Assembly: GCF_024169245.1 (NCBI RefSeq)
Contig: NZ_JALJWP010000001.1
Coordinates: 5,910,793 to 5,974,792, forward strand
DNA length: 64,000 nt
Source: Pseudomonas koreensis
GTDB lineage: Bacteria; Pseudomonadota; Gammaproteobacteria; Pseudomonadales; Pseudomonadaceae
Direction of reading: 5' to 3'
Shown here: in pieces, positions 1 to 8,383 of the stretch
How positions within the stretch are numbered: position 1 is the stretch's first letter
Layout of the letters: each line of letters opens with the position of its first letter
Translations under genes and position numbers: made by a program
Notes under the pieces: generated by a model
The model's input: only the letters and a program-made list of their open reading frames with translations
What the model was told of the DNA's origin: nothing
Database searches by the model: none

Positions 1-2037
1 TGGACGTACGACCCGGCGGACGGACGCCTGCGCGCGCGGATCAGTCAGAAACCCGGTCAGCCCAGATTGCAGGATCTCGCCTACTTCTACGACCGCGTCG
101 GCAATATCATTCGCATCGAAGACCACGCCTTCGAGCCCACCTGGTTCGCCAACCAGCGGGTCGACGGGCACCGTGAATTCAGCTACGACTCCTTGTACCG
201 CTTGATCCACGCCACCGGCCATGACGACGTCCTGCCCCCTGACATCCCCGGCCTGCCGCAACCACCTGACGAACGAAACCGCCTCAATTACATCCAGACG
301 TATAGCTACGACGACGCTGGCAACCTGACCGAACTGCGTCATCAGCGCGACGGCAATAGTCGCACCCGAACGCTGTGCATAGACGACAAAAGCAATCGCG
401 GTGTGCGCTGGCAAACAGGCGACGAGCCGCCGGACTTCGGCACCTGGTTCGACCCGCACGGCAATCAACGCAGGCTGCACCACGGTCCGTCATTGCACTG
501 GAACAGCCGCGACGAGCTGGAACACATCGATCTGGTCCTGCGCAAAGACAGCGCCAACGACGCTGAACACTACCGATACAGCCAAGGCGTGCGGGTGTTC
601 AAGCGTCACGAAACCTTCGCTCCCGGTGCCAATCACTTCCATCAGGTGCGCTATCTGCCCGGCCTGGAAATCCGCACCAGAGACAACGGCGAAGAATTGC
701 ACATCATCAGCGTCGGCAATGCGCGTTGTCTGCACTGGGTGCAAGAGGGGCCGGCCGACAAGACCCAACTGCGTTACACCCTTGAAGACCATCTCGGCTC
801 TTGTGTGATGGAGCTGGATGAAAACGCTGCGGTCACCAGCGAAGAAGGCTACTACCCGTTCGGCGAAACCGCGTGGATGGCGCCGGAATCGGAAATCGCT
901 TACCGCTTTATCCGTTACTCCGGCAAGGAGATGGATGTCAGCGGTTTGTACTACTACGGTGCACGTTATTACGCACCGTGGTTGCAACGTTGGATTAGTG
1001 CCGATCCGGCGGGGGATGTGGATGGGTTGAATCTGTATTCGTTCGTTGCAAATAACCCTATCACTTTCTCCGATCAGGACGGCCAAGCCCTCGAAGATGC
1101 CATTCGCAGAGAAAGGCCCGAAGAACGGGATGCCAGGAAAGCAGCGAGCGCCTCACAACAGCGACAGTACCAAGCGAATATGCGGTTATCAAAAGCCATC
1201 GATCGGCATTTTGATATTCTCAAGCTCACCTCCAGAAGGGCTCAGGAAGCCGATCAGCAAATTGATAACCACCGCTCGGCAGCAGAACACGGGAAGTCCG
1301 CGGCCCTTAGAACCGCGGCACATGTCGGCGGGCAGGCCGTCAGTTACGCGGCGGGCATCGGAATCGGCGCAACGATGGCAGCGCTGGGCAGCGTGACCGG
1401 CCCGGTCGGTGTTGCGTTCGGAGTGTTTCTCGGCGTGCTGGCAAAAAAAGCCGTCAGCGTGGGAGTGGATTACGTCGCAGACAGCATGAGCTTCAGCGCG
1501 TCAGTCAAATTCAAGGCGGGCAAGCTTGATCCGGGCCGAATTGTGGGTCGGTCCGAATACAAGAGCAGCAACTACGGTCATTATGCGCTCAACAAATTCA
1601 GGGCCATCGGCAGAGGCATCATAACGCTGAACCAGGCTGGCTGGCTGAAAGGCGCCAAGGAAGTCGCGACGGCGGGCGCCGGTGTTGCAGCGAAATACGC
1701 CGCACCTTCGGCTGCCAGCGAAGCCAGCGCCGCCTTCAGTACTCTGGCAGGCACGTTCGAAATCCTGCATGAGATAGCCGGCGCAGGCGCCCCGCTCAGT
1801 CCCGAGAAAGTGGAGAGAGCGCAAACGTTCATTAACGGGATGATTGATGTACTGAACAAAAACGTCGACGAAATCGCTCAGGCGTTCGATGACGCGGGGC
1901 GTACCTCCATCCATACATACAGATTGCTGAGCAAGTTCTTTGGCACTGCACCGGGCGATACACTGCAAAGCATTCGCAGGGCCACCGATGTCACTATCGG
2001 CCATCTCAAGAACACACAGGCAAGACTCAACGGATAG
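1..2037 (+). CDS. RHS repeat-associated core protein, TccC-like toxin (5' end outside window)
   Basis: The reading frame is open from the first base, so the start lies upstream; 678 residues are visible. YD/RHS-type repeats run to about residue 330 (for example SYDDAGNLTELRHQRDG and YTLEDHLGSCVMELD), followed by the conserved end of the RHS shell, GLYYYGARYYAPWLQRWISA and DPAGDVDGLNLYSFVANNPI. In TcC/RHS proteins this region closes the cocoon and self-cleaves to free the variable C-terminal toxin. The tip, about residues 361-678, has no RHS repeats: a charged helical stretch, a Gly/Ala-rich hydrophobic stretch (about 437-497) and a further Ala-rich helical part. I recognise no nuclease, ADP-ribosyltransferase or deaminase motif in it. 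No immunity-type gene follows; the next gene is a sensor kinase 79 bases downstream. The DPAG-VDGLNLY motif favours an insecticidal-complex TccC protein over a contact-dependent RHS effector. Confidence 0.85.
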   Translation, partial: WTYDPADGRLRARISQKPGQPRLQDLAYFYDRVGNIIRIEDHAFEPTWFANQRVDGHREFSYDSLYRLIHATGHDDVLPPDIPGLPQPPDERNRLNYIQTYSYDDAGNLTELRHQRDGNSRTRTLCIDDKSNRGVRWQTGDEPPDFGTWFDPHGNQRRLHHGPSLHWNSRDELEHIDLVLRKDSANDAEHYRYSQGVRVFKRHETFAPGANHFHQVRYLPGLEIRTRDNGEELHIISVGNARCLHWVQEGPADKTQLRYTLEDHLGSCVMELDENAAVTSEEGYYPFGETAWMAPESEIAYRFIRYSGKEMDVSGLYYYGARYYAPWLQRWISADPAGDVDGLNLYSFVANNPITFSDQDGQALEDAIRRERPEERDARKAASASQQRQYQANMRLSKAIDRHFDILKLTSRRAQEADQQIDNHRSAAEHGKSAALRTAAHVGGQAVSYAAGIGIGATMAALGSVTGPVGVAFGVFLGVLAKKAVSVGVDYVADSMSFSASVKFKAGKLDPGRIVGRSEYKSSNYGHYALNKFRAIGRGIITLNQAGWLKGAKEVATAGAGVAAKYAAPSAASEASAAFSTLAGTFEILHEIAGAGAPLSPEKVERAQTFINGMIDVLNKNVDEIAQAFDDAGRTSIHTYRLLSKFFGTAPGDTLQSIRRATDVTIGHLKNTQARLNG

Positions 2038-2116
2038 CCGTTGACGTGCGATCACGTAGCGAAACGCGATCTGCATGCTATCGTGCCCCCCCCTTCCTAC
2101 CATCCGTTAGCCCAGC

Positions 2117-3877
2117 ATGTTGCCGACTTCTCGTACCCTGCGTCTGTCGTTGTATTCCCTGCTGATCATCGCCGGCACGGTCGTGGCCGCGACGCTCGCC
2201 ATGCGCCACGCCGAACGTCAGGCGCTGGAAGAAGACGCCGCCCGCGCCAATCAGCAACTGGGCCTTTACGCCAACTCATTACACACGCTGATCGATCGCT
2301 ACCGCGCCCTCCCCGCCGTGCTGGCGCTGGACCCGCAATTGCGTTCGGCACTCGCCGGCCCTGTCGATGCGGCGCAGCAGACCGCACTGAATCTGAAGCT
2401 GGAAAAAATCAACGGCGCGGCGCAATCCTCGACCCTTGAACTGCTCGATCGCAGCGGTCTGGCCGTGGCCGCCAGCAACTGGCGCTTGCCCAGCAGTTAC
2501 GTCGGTCACAATTACGGCTTTCGCCCCTACTTCAGCCAGACGCGCACCCATGGCACCGGACGTTTTTACGCGGTGGGCGTGACCAGCGGCATTCCCGGTT
2601 ATTTCCTCTCCAGTGCGGTGCTCGGGGACAACGGCGAGTTCCTCGGCGCCATGGTGGTCAAGCTGGAATTTCCCGAGCTGGAGCGCGAATGGAGCCAAGG
2701 CAGCGACACGCTGCTGGTCAGTGATGCGCGCGGGATCATCTTCATCGCCAATCAGCCGGGGTGGCGTTATCGCGCCTTGCGGCCGTTGAGCGCCAGCGAT
2801 CTGGCCGAGATCAAAACCACCCGCCAGTACGACAAGCAATCGCTGGTACCGCTGACCCATTTGCCGCTACGGCGTTTCGATGACAACAGCGATCTGCGCC
2901 GGGTCGAAGGCCCGCAGGGCACGGCGGATTATCTGTGGGAATCGCTGCCGCTAACGACCGAGGGCTGGACCCTGCACCTGCTGCGCCGCCCGCAAGTGGC
3001 CTTCGAGGATTTGCGCAACGCCGCCCTGGCCGCGGCCGGGGTGTGGCTGGCGCTGGTGTTTCTGTTGCTGTTTCTCAACCAGCGCTGGCGGCTGGCCAAA
3101 GTCCGCCAGCGCAATCGCGAAGAACTCGAGCGTCTGGTCGAGGAGCGCACCCGCGACCTGCGCACGGCTCAGGAAGGTCTGGTGCAGTCGGCCAAACTCG
3201 CCGCGCTGGGGCAGATGTCCGCCGCGCTGGCCCACGAAATCAATCAACCGCTGACCGCCCAGCGCATGCAACTGGCGACCCTGCGCCTGCTGCTCGAACA
3301 TGGTCGCGTCGATGACGCGTACAAGGCGCTGAAACCGGTGGACGACATGCTTACGCGCATGGCCGCCCTCACCGGCCACCTCAAGACGTTCGCCCGCAAA
3401 AGCCCGAGCGGCTTGCGTGAGCGACTGGACCTGGCGACTGTGGTCGATCAGTCGCTGCAATTGCTCGATGCGCGCCTGCGAGACGAGCAGGTCAGTCTGG
3501 TGCTACATCTGGCCCGCCCGGCGTGGGTGCGCGGTGATGCGATTCGCCTGGAACAAGTGCTGATCAACCTGTTGCGCAATGCCTTGGACGCCATGCAAGG
3601 CAAAGCCTGCAAGCGTCTGGAAATCCGCCTGGAGGCCGATGAACAACTGTGGCGGCTCAGCGTCAGCGACAATGGCGGCGGCATCGCCGAAGAGTATCTG
3701 GGCCAGGTGTTCGATCCGTTCTTTACCACCAAACCGGTGGGTGACGGCCTGGGCCTCGGGCTGGCAGTATCCTTCGCCATCGTGCATGAATCCGGCGGCC
3801 GTTTGAGCGCCGAAAATGGCGATAACGGCGCGGTGTTCAGCCTGACCCTGCCAATCGATCTGGAGGCACACATCTGA
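2117..3877 (+). CDS. DctB-family membrane sensor histidine kinase (C4-dicarboxylate / alpha-ketoglutarate type)
   Basis: 586 residues with the layout of DctB/MifS kinases: a first membrane helix (about 10-30), a large periplasmic double-Cache-like sensor (about 31-295), a second membrane helix (about 303-322), a coiled linker, a HisKA box with phospho-acceptor His373 in SAALAHEINQPLTAQ, and an ATPase domain with N box (NLLRNALDAM), DNGGG and GLGLGLAVS. It should phosphorylate the regulator encoded directly downstream, whose ATG shares one base with this stop codon (TGATG). An alpha-ketoglutarate-type symporter gene with a sigma-54 promoter follows, which suggests that the ligand is a dicarboxylate such as alpha-ketoglutarate, as for MifS of P. 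aeruginosa. The exact ligand is inferred from context, and DctB is the alternative name. Confidence 0.9.
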   Translation: MLPTSRTLRLSLYSLLIIAGTVVAATLAMRHAERQALEEDAARANQQLGLYANSLHTLIDRYRALPAVLALDPQLRSALAGPVDAAQQTALNLKLEKINGAAQSSTLELLDRSGLAVAASNWRLPSSYVGHNYGFRPYFSQTRTHGTGRFYAVGVTSGIPGYFLSSAVLGDNGEFLGAMVVKLEFPELEREWSQGSDTLLVSDARGIIFIANQPGWRYRALRPLSASDLAEIKTTRQYDKQSLVPLTHLPLRRFDDNSDLRRVEGPQGTADYLWESLPLTTEGWTLHLLRRPQVAFEDLRNAALAAAGVWLALVFLLLFLNQRWRLAKVRQRNREELERLVEERTRDLRTAQEGLVQSAKLAALGQMSAALAHEINQPLTAQRMQLATLRLLLEHGRVDDAYKALKPVDDMLTRMAALTGHLKTFARKSPSGLRERLDLATVVDQSLQLLDARLRDEQVSLVLHLARPAWVRGDAIRLEQVLINLLRNALDAMQGKACKRLEIRLEADEQLWRLSVSDNGGGIAEEYLGQVFDPFFTTKPVGDGLGLGLAVSFAIVHESGGRLSAENGDNGAVFSLTLPIDLEAHI

Positions 3878-5205
3878 TGCTCAATTCGGTGATGGTGGTC
3901 GACGACGAAAGCAGCATTCGCAGCGCCGTCGAACAATGGCTGAGCCTGTCAGGGTTCCAGGTGCAACTGTTCAGCCGTGCCGAAGAATGCCTCGCCGCGC
4001 TGCCCGAACATTTTGCCGGGGTGATCCTCAGCGACGTGCGCATGCCCGGCATGGACGGTTTGCAATTGCTCGCTGCCGTGCAAAAGTGCGACGCCGAACT
4101 GCCGGTGATTCTGCTTACTGGCCATGGCGACGTGCCGATGGCGGTGGAAGCGATGCGCGACGGCGCCTACGACTTTCTGGAAAAACCGTTCAGCCCCGAA
4201 ACGCTGCTCGGCAGCTTGCGCCGGGCGCTGGACAAGCGCCGTCTGGTCCTGGAAAACCGCGCCCTGCACGAACTGGCCGACAACCGCGCGAAGCTGGATG
4301 CGACGTTGCTGGGCGTATCCCGTGGCTTGCAGACATTGCGTCGGCAAGTGCTGGATCTGGCGACCTTGCCGGTCAATGTGTTGATCCGTGGCGAAACCGG
4401 CAGCGGCAAGGAACTGGTCGCGCGTTGCCTGCATGATTTCGGCCCGCGCGCCGGCAAACCCTTCGTGGCGCTGAACTGCGCGGCGATCCCGGAGCAACTG
4501 TTCGAAGCCGAGCTGTTCGGCCATGAGAGCGGCGCATTCACCGGCGCGTCCGGCAAGCGCATCGGCAAACTGGAATACGCCGATGGCGGCACGCTGTTTC
4601 TCGACGAGATCGAAAGCATGCCGCTGGCCCAGCAGGTGAAATTGCTGCGCGTGTTGCAGGAGCAAAAGCTTGAACGGCTGGGCTCGAATCAGAGCATTCG
4701 CGTTGATCTGCGTATTGTTGCGGCGACCAAACCGGACCTGCTCGACGAAGCCCGCGCCGGGCGTTTTCGCGAAGACCTGGCTTACCGGTTGAACGTCGCC
4801 GAACTGCGCTTGCCGCCGCTGCGTGATCGCCGCGAAGACATTCCGTTGCTGTTCGAAACCTTCGCCCATAACGCCGCCCAGCGTCTGGGCCGGACCTTTC
4901 CACCGTTGACGGGTGCGCAATTGAGTCATCTGCTCAGCCATGACTGGCCGGGCAACGTGCGTGAACTGGCCAACGTTGCCGAGCGTCAGGTGTTGGGGCT
5001 GGATGAACCGGTCGCCGGAATCGATCCGGGGCAATCGCTGGCGGCGCAGCAGGAAGCCTTCGAAGCGCAGTGCCTGCGCGCAGCATTGACCCGGCACAAA
5101 GGTGATGTGAAAGCCGTGCTCGAAGAACTGCAACTGCCGCGCCGCACGTTCAATGAAAAGATGCAGCGGCATGGGTTGAGTCGGGAGATGTTCTTGGCGG
5201 AGTGA
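3877..5205 (+). CDS. DctD-family sigma-54-dependent response regulator
   Basis: 442 residues in the classic NtrC-class order: receiver domain with phospho-Asp53 (LSDVRMPGMDG), AAA+ domain with Walker A (GETGSGKE), the sigma-54-contacting GAFTGA loop and Walker B (GTLFLDEIE), then a Fis-type helix-turn-helix at the C-terminus (about 400-438). Once phosphorylated by the upstream kinase it should bind upstream activator sites and drive RNA polymerase with sigma-54. A fitting target lies next door: paired 12-base sites at 5416-5427 and 5448-5459, a sigma-54 promoter at 5499-5514, and the symporter gene at 5577. This supports a self-contained substrate-sensing and uptake module (MifSR-PcaT or DctBD type). 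No residue needed for activity appears to be missing. Confidence 0.93.
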   Translation: MLNSVMVVDDESSIRSAVEQWLSLSGFQVQLFSRAEECLAALPEHFAGVILSDVRMPGMDGLQLLAAVQKCDAELPVILLTGHGDVPMAVEAMRDGAYDFLEKPFSPETLLGSLRRALDKRRLVLENRALHELADNRAKLDATLLGVSRGLQTLRRQVLDLATLPVNVLIRGETGSGKELVARCLHDFGPRAGKPFVALNCAAIPEQLFEAELFGHESGAFTGASGKRIGKLEYADGGTLFLDEIESMPLAQQVKLLRVLQEQKLERLGSNQSIRVDLRIVAATKPDLLDEARAGRFREDLAYRLNVAELRLPPLRDRREDIPLLFETFAHNAAQRLGRTFPPLTGAQLSHLLSHDWPGNVRELANVAERQVLGLDEPVAGIDPGQSLAAQQEAFEAQCLRAALTRHKGDVKAVLEELQLPRRTFNEKMQRHGLSREMFLAE

Positions 5206-5229
5206 TTGTTTGTGTGGCTGAGATCCGTC

Positions 5230-5389
5230 CCCCTCACCCCAACCCTCTCCCCCAAGGGGGCGAGGGGGAAAGGGAGCCGATCTTCATGCTTTTCAAACCT
5301 GAATTCACCTCGATAATTCAGGTCGATGCACCTCGAACATACACCACGGTCAGTCCCCTCTCCCCCTGGGAGAGGGCTAGGGTGAGGGG
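5230..5389. repeat. 160-bp MITE-like element, copy 1 (terminal inverted repeats)
   Basis: The left end begins CCCCTCACCCCAACCCTCTC and the right end finishes GAGGGCTAGGGTGAGGGG, so the ends are imperfect inverted repeats. The interior is shared with a second copy at 14028-14186 in opposite orientation: GAGCCGATCTTCATGCTTTT here against GAGCCGATCTCCATGCTTTT there on the reverse strand. It has no coding capacity. It lies between the dctD-like stop and the regulatory region of the symporter gene, and may also act as a transcription barrier. Confidence 0.8.
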
Positions 5390-5410
5390 CTTTTGATCTT
5401 CACGCCGATA

Positions 5411-5459
5411 AGCGGAAATCCGCTCACGCAGCCCAATCAGTCGGCACAAATCCGCTCAC
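5411..5459 (+). promoter_or_regulatory. Putative activator binding region (two repeated sites) for the DctD-like regulator
   Basis: The 12-mer AAATCCGCTCAC occurs at 5416-5427 and again at 5448-5459, exactly 32 bases apart or about three helical turns. The first copy is part of a dyad, AGCGGA-AA-TCCGCT (5411-5424). The region lies 40-90 bases upstream of the sigma-54 promoter, where enhancer-binding proteins of this class usually bind. That the adjacent regulator binds here is inference. Confidence 0.6.
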
Positions 5460-5498
5460 CCATTCCCTCTACCCCCTCTAAACCGGCCCCTCACCCCT

Positions 5499-5514
5499 TG
5501 GCACAGCTCCTGCT
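5499..5514 (+). promoter_or_regulatory. Sigma-54 (RpoN) promoter of the dicarboxylate symporter gene
   Basis: TGGCACAGCTCCTGCT matches the -24/-12 consensus TGGCAC-N5-TTGC well. The invariant GG (5500-5501) and GC (5512-5513) are separated by ten bases, as required. It lies 63 bases before the symporter ATG at 5577, and the neighbouring regulator is of the sigma-54-activating class. Confidence 0.8.
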
Positions 5515-5576
5515 ATAGCCCCAGCAGGCTGCGTTCCGACGCGCTCCACAAAAACAATTAAATGAAGGATCCTTCA

Positions 5577-6896
5577 ATGGATAACTCCAACGCCCAGCCC
5601 CTTGGGTCGGCTGCCGTGCCGGCCAAACCGAGAACCACCGCCAGCCGGATCAAATCGATCTTCAGCGGCTCTGTCGGCAACATGGTCGAGTGGTACGACT
5701 GGTATGTGTATGCCGCCTTCTCCCTGTACTTCGCCAAGACCTTCTTCCCCGCCGGCTCCACCACCGCACAGCTGATGAACACCGCAGCGATCTTCGCCGT
5801 GGGCTTCTTGATGCGGCCGATCGGTGGCTGGCTGATGGGCATGTATGCCGACAAGGTCGGGCGCAAGAAAGCGCTGATGGCCTCGGTGTACCTGATGTGC
5901 TTCGGCTCGCTGCTGATCGCCCTGAGCCCGAACTATGAAACCATCGGCATCGGCGCGCCGATCCTGCTGGTGTTTGCCCGCCTGCTGCAAGGCCTGTCGG
6001 TCGGCGGCGAGTACGGCACCTCGGCGACTTATCTGTCCGAGATGGCGACCAAGGAACGTCGCGGCTTCTTCTCCAGCTTCCAGTACGTAACGCTGATCTC
6101 CGGCCAGCTCATCGCCCTCGGCGTGCTGATCGTGCTGCAGAACATGCTGACCACCGAGCAGCTGTACGCGTGGGGCTGGCGCATCCCGTTCGCCATCGGC
6201 GCGCTCTGCGCAGTGGTGGCGCTGTACCTGCGTCGCGGCATGGAAGAAACCGAGTCGTTCACGAAAAAAGAAAAATCCAGGGAAAGCGCCATGCGCACCT
6301 TGATGCGCCACCCGAAAGAGCTGTTGACCGTGGTCGGCCTGACCATGGGCGGCACCCTGGCGTTCTACACCTACACCACCTACATGCAGAAATACCTGGT
6401 GAACACGGTCGGCATGAGCATCTCCGACTCGACCACCATTTCCGCCGCCACGCTGTTCCTGTTCATGTGCCTGCAACCGATCATCGGTGGCCTGTCGGAC
6501 AAGATCGGCCGGCGTCCGATCCTGATCGCGTTCGGCGTGCTGGGTACGATCTTCACCGTGCCGATCCTGATGACCCTGCACACCATCCAGACCTGGTGGG
6601 GCGCGTTCTTCCTGATCATGGCGGCACTGATCATCGTCAGCGGCTACACCTCGATCAACGCGGTGGTCAAAGCCGAATTGTTCCCCACTGAAATCCGCGC
6701 CCTTGGCGTCGGCCTGCCGTACGCACTGACCGTGTCGATCTTCGGCGGCACCGCCGAATACATCGCGCTGTGGTTCAAGAGCATCGGCATGGAAACCGGT
6801 TACTACTGGTACGTCACCGCGTGCATCGCCGTGTCGCTGCTGGTGTACATCACCATGAAAGACACCCAGAAGCACTCGCGGATCGTCACTGACTGA
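5577..6896 (+). CDS. MFS metabolite:H+ symporter, alpha-ketoglutarate/dicarboxylate type (KgtP/PcaT-like)
   Basis: 439 residues and twelve predicted membrane helices, of the metabolite:proton symporter branch of the major facilitator superfamily. Visible marks are SVGNMVEWYDWYVYA in helix 1, the loop 2-3 motif GMYADKVGRKKALM and the matching GLSDKIGRRPIL in the second half. It should import a TCA-cycle dicarboxylate, most likely alpha-ketoglutarate, across the inner membrane. An ATG at 5562 is also in frame, but AAGGA at 5564-5568 lies eight bases before the ATG at 5577, which I take as the start. A sigma-54 promoter and repeated sites upstream tie it to the DctBD-like system. Substrate specificity is inferred from family and context. 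Confidence 0.9.
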   Translation: MDNSNAQPLGSAAVPAKPRTTASRIKSIFSGSVGNMVEWYDWYVYAAFSLYFAKTFFPAGSTTAQLMNTAAIFAVGFLMRPIGGWLMGMYADKVGRKKALMASVYLMCFGSLLIALSPNYETIGIGAPILLVFARLLQGLSVGGEYGTSATYLSEMATKERRGFFSSFQYVTLISGQLIALGVLIVLQNMLTTEQLYAWGWRIPFAIGALCAVVALYLRRGMEETESFTKKEKSRESAMRTLMRHPKELLTVVGLTMGGTLAFYTYTTYMQKYLVNTVGMSISDSTTISAATLFLFMCLQPIIGGLSDKIGRRPILIAFGVLGTIFTVPILMTLHTIQTWWGAFFLIMAALIIVSGYTSINAVVKAELFPTEIRALGVGLPYALTVSIFGGTAEYIALWFKSIGMETGYYWYVTACIAVSLLVYITMKDTQKHSRIVTD

Positions 6897-6911
6897 TCGG
6901 GCTACATCGCT

Positions 6912-6938
6912 GGCAGGACACAAAATCCGTGTCCTGCC
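6912..6938 (+). terminator. Perfect hairpin after the symporter gene
   Basis: GGCAGGACAC (6912-6921) pairs perfectly with GTGTCCTGCC (6929-6938) around a seven-base loop, 15 bases after the symporter stop codon. There is no T run, so it may protect the 3' end or act together with the repeat that follows rather than be a classic terminator. Confidence 0.5.
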
Positions 6939-6946
6939 CCGAACCC

Positions 6947-7031
6947 GTAGGAGCTGCCGAAGGCTGCGATCTTTTGATCTTGATCCTGAAAAAGACAAAA
7001 TCAAAAGATTGCAGCCTTCGGCAGCTCCTAC
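6947..7031. repeat. Paired REP-type hairpin, GTAGGAGCTGCCGAAGG family
   Basis: The arm GTAGGAGCTGCCGAAGGCTG at 6947 is answered by its reverse complement ending at 7031, with a short AT-rich centre. The same family recurs at 8569, 21173, 29047, 30689, 34539 and 48413. Confidence 0.85.
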
Positions 7032-7113
7032 GGGGCCTTGCATCCGGGTGGAAATATGCGCTGGGGCCTTGCACTATGACTGCATTCGAATGCAGCTCAG
7101 GAATCCGCTCCCC

Positions 7114-7743
7114 ATGCCCGATGACATCCACTTCTACGAACCCGCCAACGGCCACGGCCTGCCTCACGATCCGTTCAACGCCATCGTCGGCCCGCGCCCC
7201 ATCGGCTGGATCTCCTCGCAGGATGCCGAAGGCCGGCTCAATCTCGCGCCTTACAGTTTTTTCAACGCGTTCAATTACGTGCCGCCGATCATTGGTTTTT
7301 CCAGCGTCGGGCGCAAAGACAGTCTGAACAACATCGAGCAGACCGGTGAGTTCGTCTGGAACCTCGCCACCCGCCCGTTGGCCGAGCAGATGAACCAGAG
7401 CTGCGCGATGGTCGCGCCTGAGGTCAACGAGTTTGAATTGGCGGGGCTGACGACCGTAGCGTCAAAAGTGATTTCGGTACCACGGGTCGCCGAAAGCCCG
7501 GTGTCCTTCGAGTGCAAGGTCACGCAGATCATCCAGTTGCAACGCGCCGATGGTGAAACCGTGCCGAGCTGGCTGATTCTCGGCGAAGTGGTTGCCGTAC
7601 ACATCGCCAAATGGCTGCTCAAGGATGGCATCTACGACACCGCCGCCGCACAGCCGATTCTGCGCGGCGGCGGGCCGGCGGATTATTTCCAGCTCGGGCC
7701 TGAAGCACTGTTCAAAATGTGGCGCCCGGGGGCGCAGAAATAA
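7114..7743 (+). CDS. Flavin reductase-like (FMN-binding split-barrel) protein
   Basis: 209 residues of the flavin reductase/FMN-binding split-barrel fold. Family marks are NAIVGPRPIGWISSQDAEGR and LNLAPYSFFNAFNYVPPIIGF near the N-terminus, the typical RPIGW...N.APYS...P signature. Such proteins bind FMN and are thought to reduce flavin or act as small oxidoreductases in the cytoplasm; the substrate is unknown. In-frame codons reach back to 7009, but that part lies inside the REP hairpin. The ATG at 7114, preceded by CAGGA at 7097-7101, starts the conserved sequence. It stands alone, between a repeat and a convergent small gene. Confidence 0.85.
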   Translation: MPDDIHFYEPANGHGLPHDPFNAIVGPRPIGWISSQDAEGRLNLAPYSFFNAFNYVPPIIGFSSVGRKDSLNNIEQTGEFVWNLATRPLAEQMNQSCAMVAPEVNEFELAGLTTVASKVISVPRVAESPVSFECKVTQIIQLQRADGETVPSWLILGEVVAVHIAKWLLKDGIYDTAAAQPILRGGGPADYFQLGPEALFKMWRPGAQK

Positions 7744-7986
7744 CTACCAGACCAGCTCGGCGTCATCAGTGACGCCCTGGAGTTTATCCAGCTCGGTGAT
7801 CGCCGCTTCATCGGCAGCGATGGCGCCGGGAAACACCTGCTCGTTCAGCAATTTGTGAAAGCGCGGTGCGCCGCCATCGACCAGGGCCTTGACCGCGATC
7901 GCCGCGTAATAACCCTTGTTGCCGCCAAGCTCGACGGGGACGACTGCGGAGACTGCTTCGAAGCGTTCAAACTCTTTACGTGCCAT
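7744..7986 (-). CDS. Small conserved hypothetical protein (80 aa)
   Basis: 80 residues, start MARKEFERFEAVSAVVPV, with AGGATC seven bases before the ATG. No signal peptide or membrane helix is visible; composition is that of a small soluble acidic protein, with KGYYAAIAVKALVDGGAP and a C-terminal acidic end DDAELVW. Its stop abuts the convergent flavin reductase-like gene with no spacer. I do not recognise a family. Codon use and GC match the neighbours, so it is probably a real gene. Confidence 0.65.
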   Translation of the reverse strand: MARKEFERFEAVSAVVPVELGGNKGYYAAIAVKALVDGGAPRFHKLLNEQVFPGAIAADEAAITELDKLQGVTDDAELVW

Positions 7987-8029
7987 GTCGCGGATCCTGG
8001 CTCAATCAATTAAGCCGGACATTAAACCC

Positions 8030-8383
8030 TCAACCGGCGAGTTTGTGTATCGGCGCAGCGCATTGACCGAGGGCCTGCGCGGCGGAAACGTCCCTGAACG
8101 TGTGGAAGTCGAGGCTGTTGACCACCAGGTCCTGGACCAGCTCGGCGAAGACTTCCATCGACGCACTGTTGAAATACGCAGTCATCATCTGCTGGCTGCT
8201 CCAGTAGCCGCTGACCAGCCACAGGTCGGCGTCGCACTGCGATTGTTGCAACGAGAAACTCAGGCAACCGGGCGAAGCGCGCGAGACCTCGATCAAAGCG
8301 CTCAGGCGCACGCCGAGTTCCGCCGAGCGCCCGGCCTGGGCACGAACGAAGGCCATATGACTGACAGGCATCTGCTTGGACAT
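8030..8383 (-). CDS. Antibiotic biosynthesis monooxygenase (ABM)-domain protein
   Basis: 117 residues with the ferredoxin-like ABM layout: VSHMAFVRAQAGRSAELGVR, a helix ending in EVSRASPGCLSFSLQQS, and WLVSGYWSSQQMMTAYFNS. Members are small dimeric, cofactor-free or heme-linked monooxygenases, for example of quinols. A much longer frame is open upstream, but GGAGGG lies just before the ATG at 8383 and the upstream part would run through a REP hairpin, so I place the start here. An AraC gene diverges from it across about 395 bases and is a candidate regulator. The substrate is unknown. Confidence 0.8.
   Translation of the reverse strand: MSKQMPVSHMAFVRAQAGRSAELGVRLSALIEVSRASPGCLSFSLQQSQCDADLWLVSGYWSSQQMMTAYFNSASMEVFAELVQDLVVNSLDFHTFRDVSAAQALGQCAAPIHKLAG

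Noticed and set aside
1501..2103. Minus-strand frame under the toxin tip, considered as an immunity gene
   Set aside because: It is the shadow of the tip's codons, has no ribosome site, and antisense immunity genes of this kind are not known for RHS proteins.
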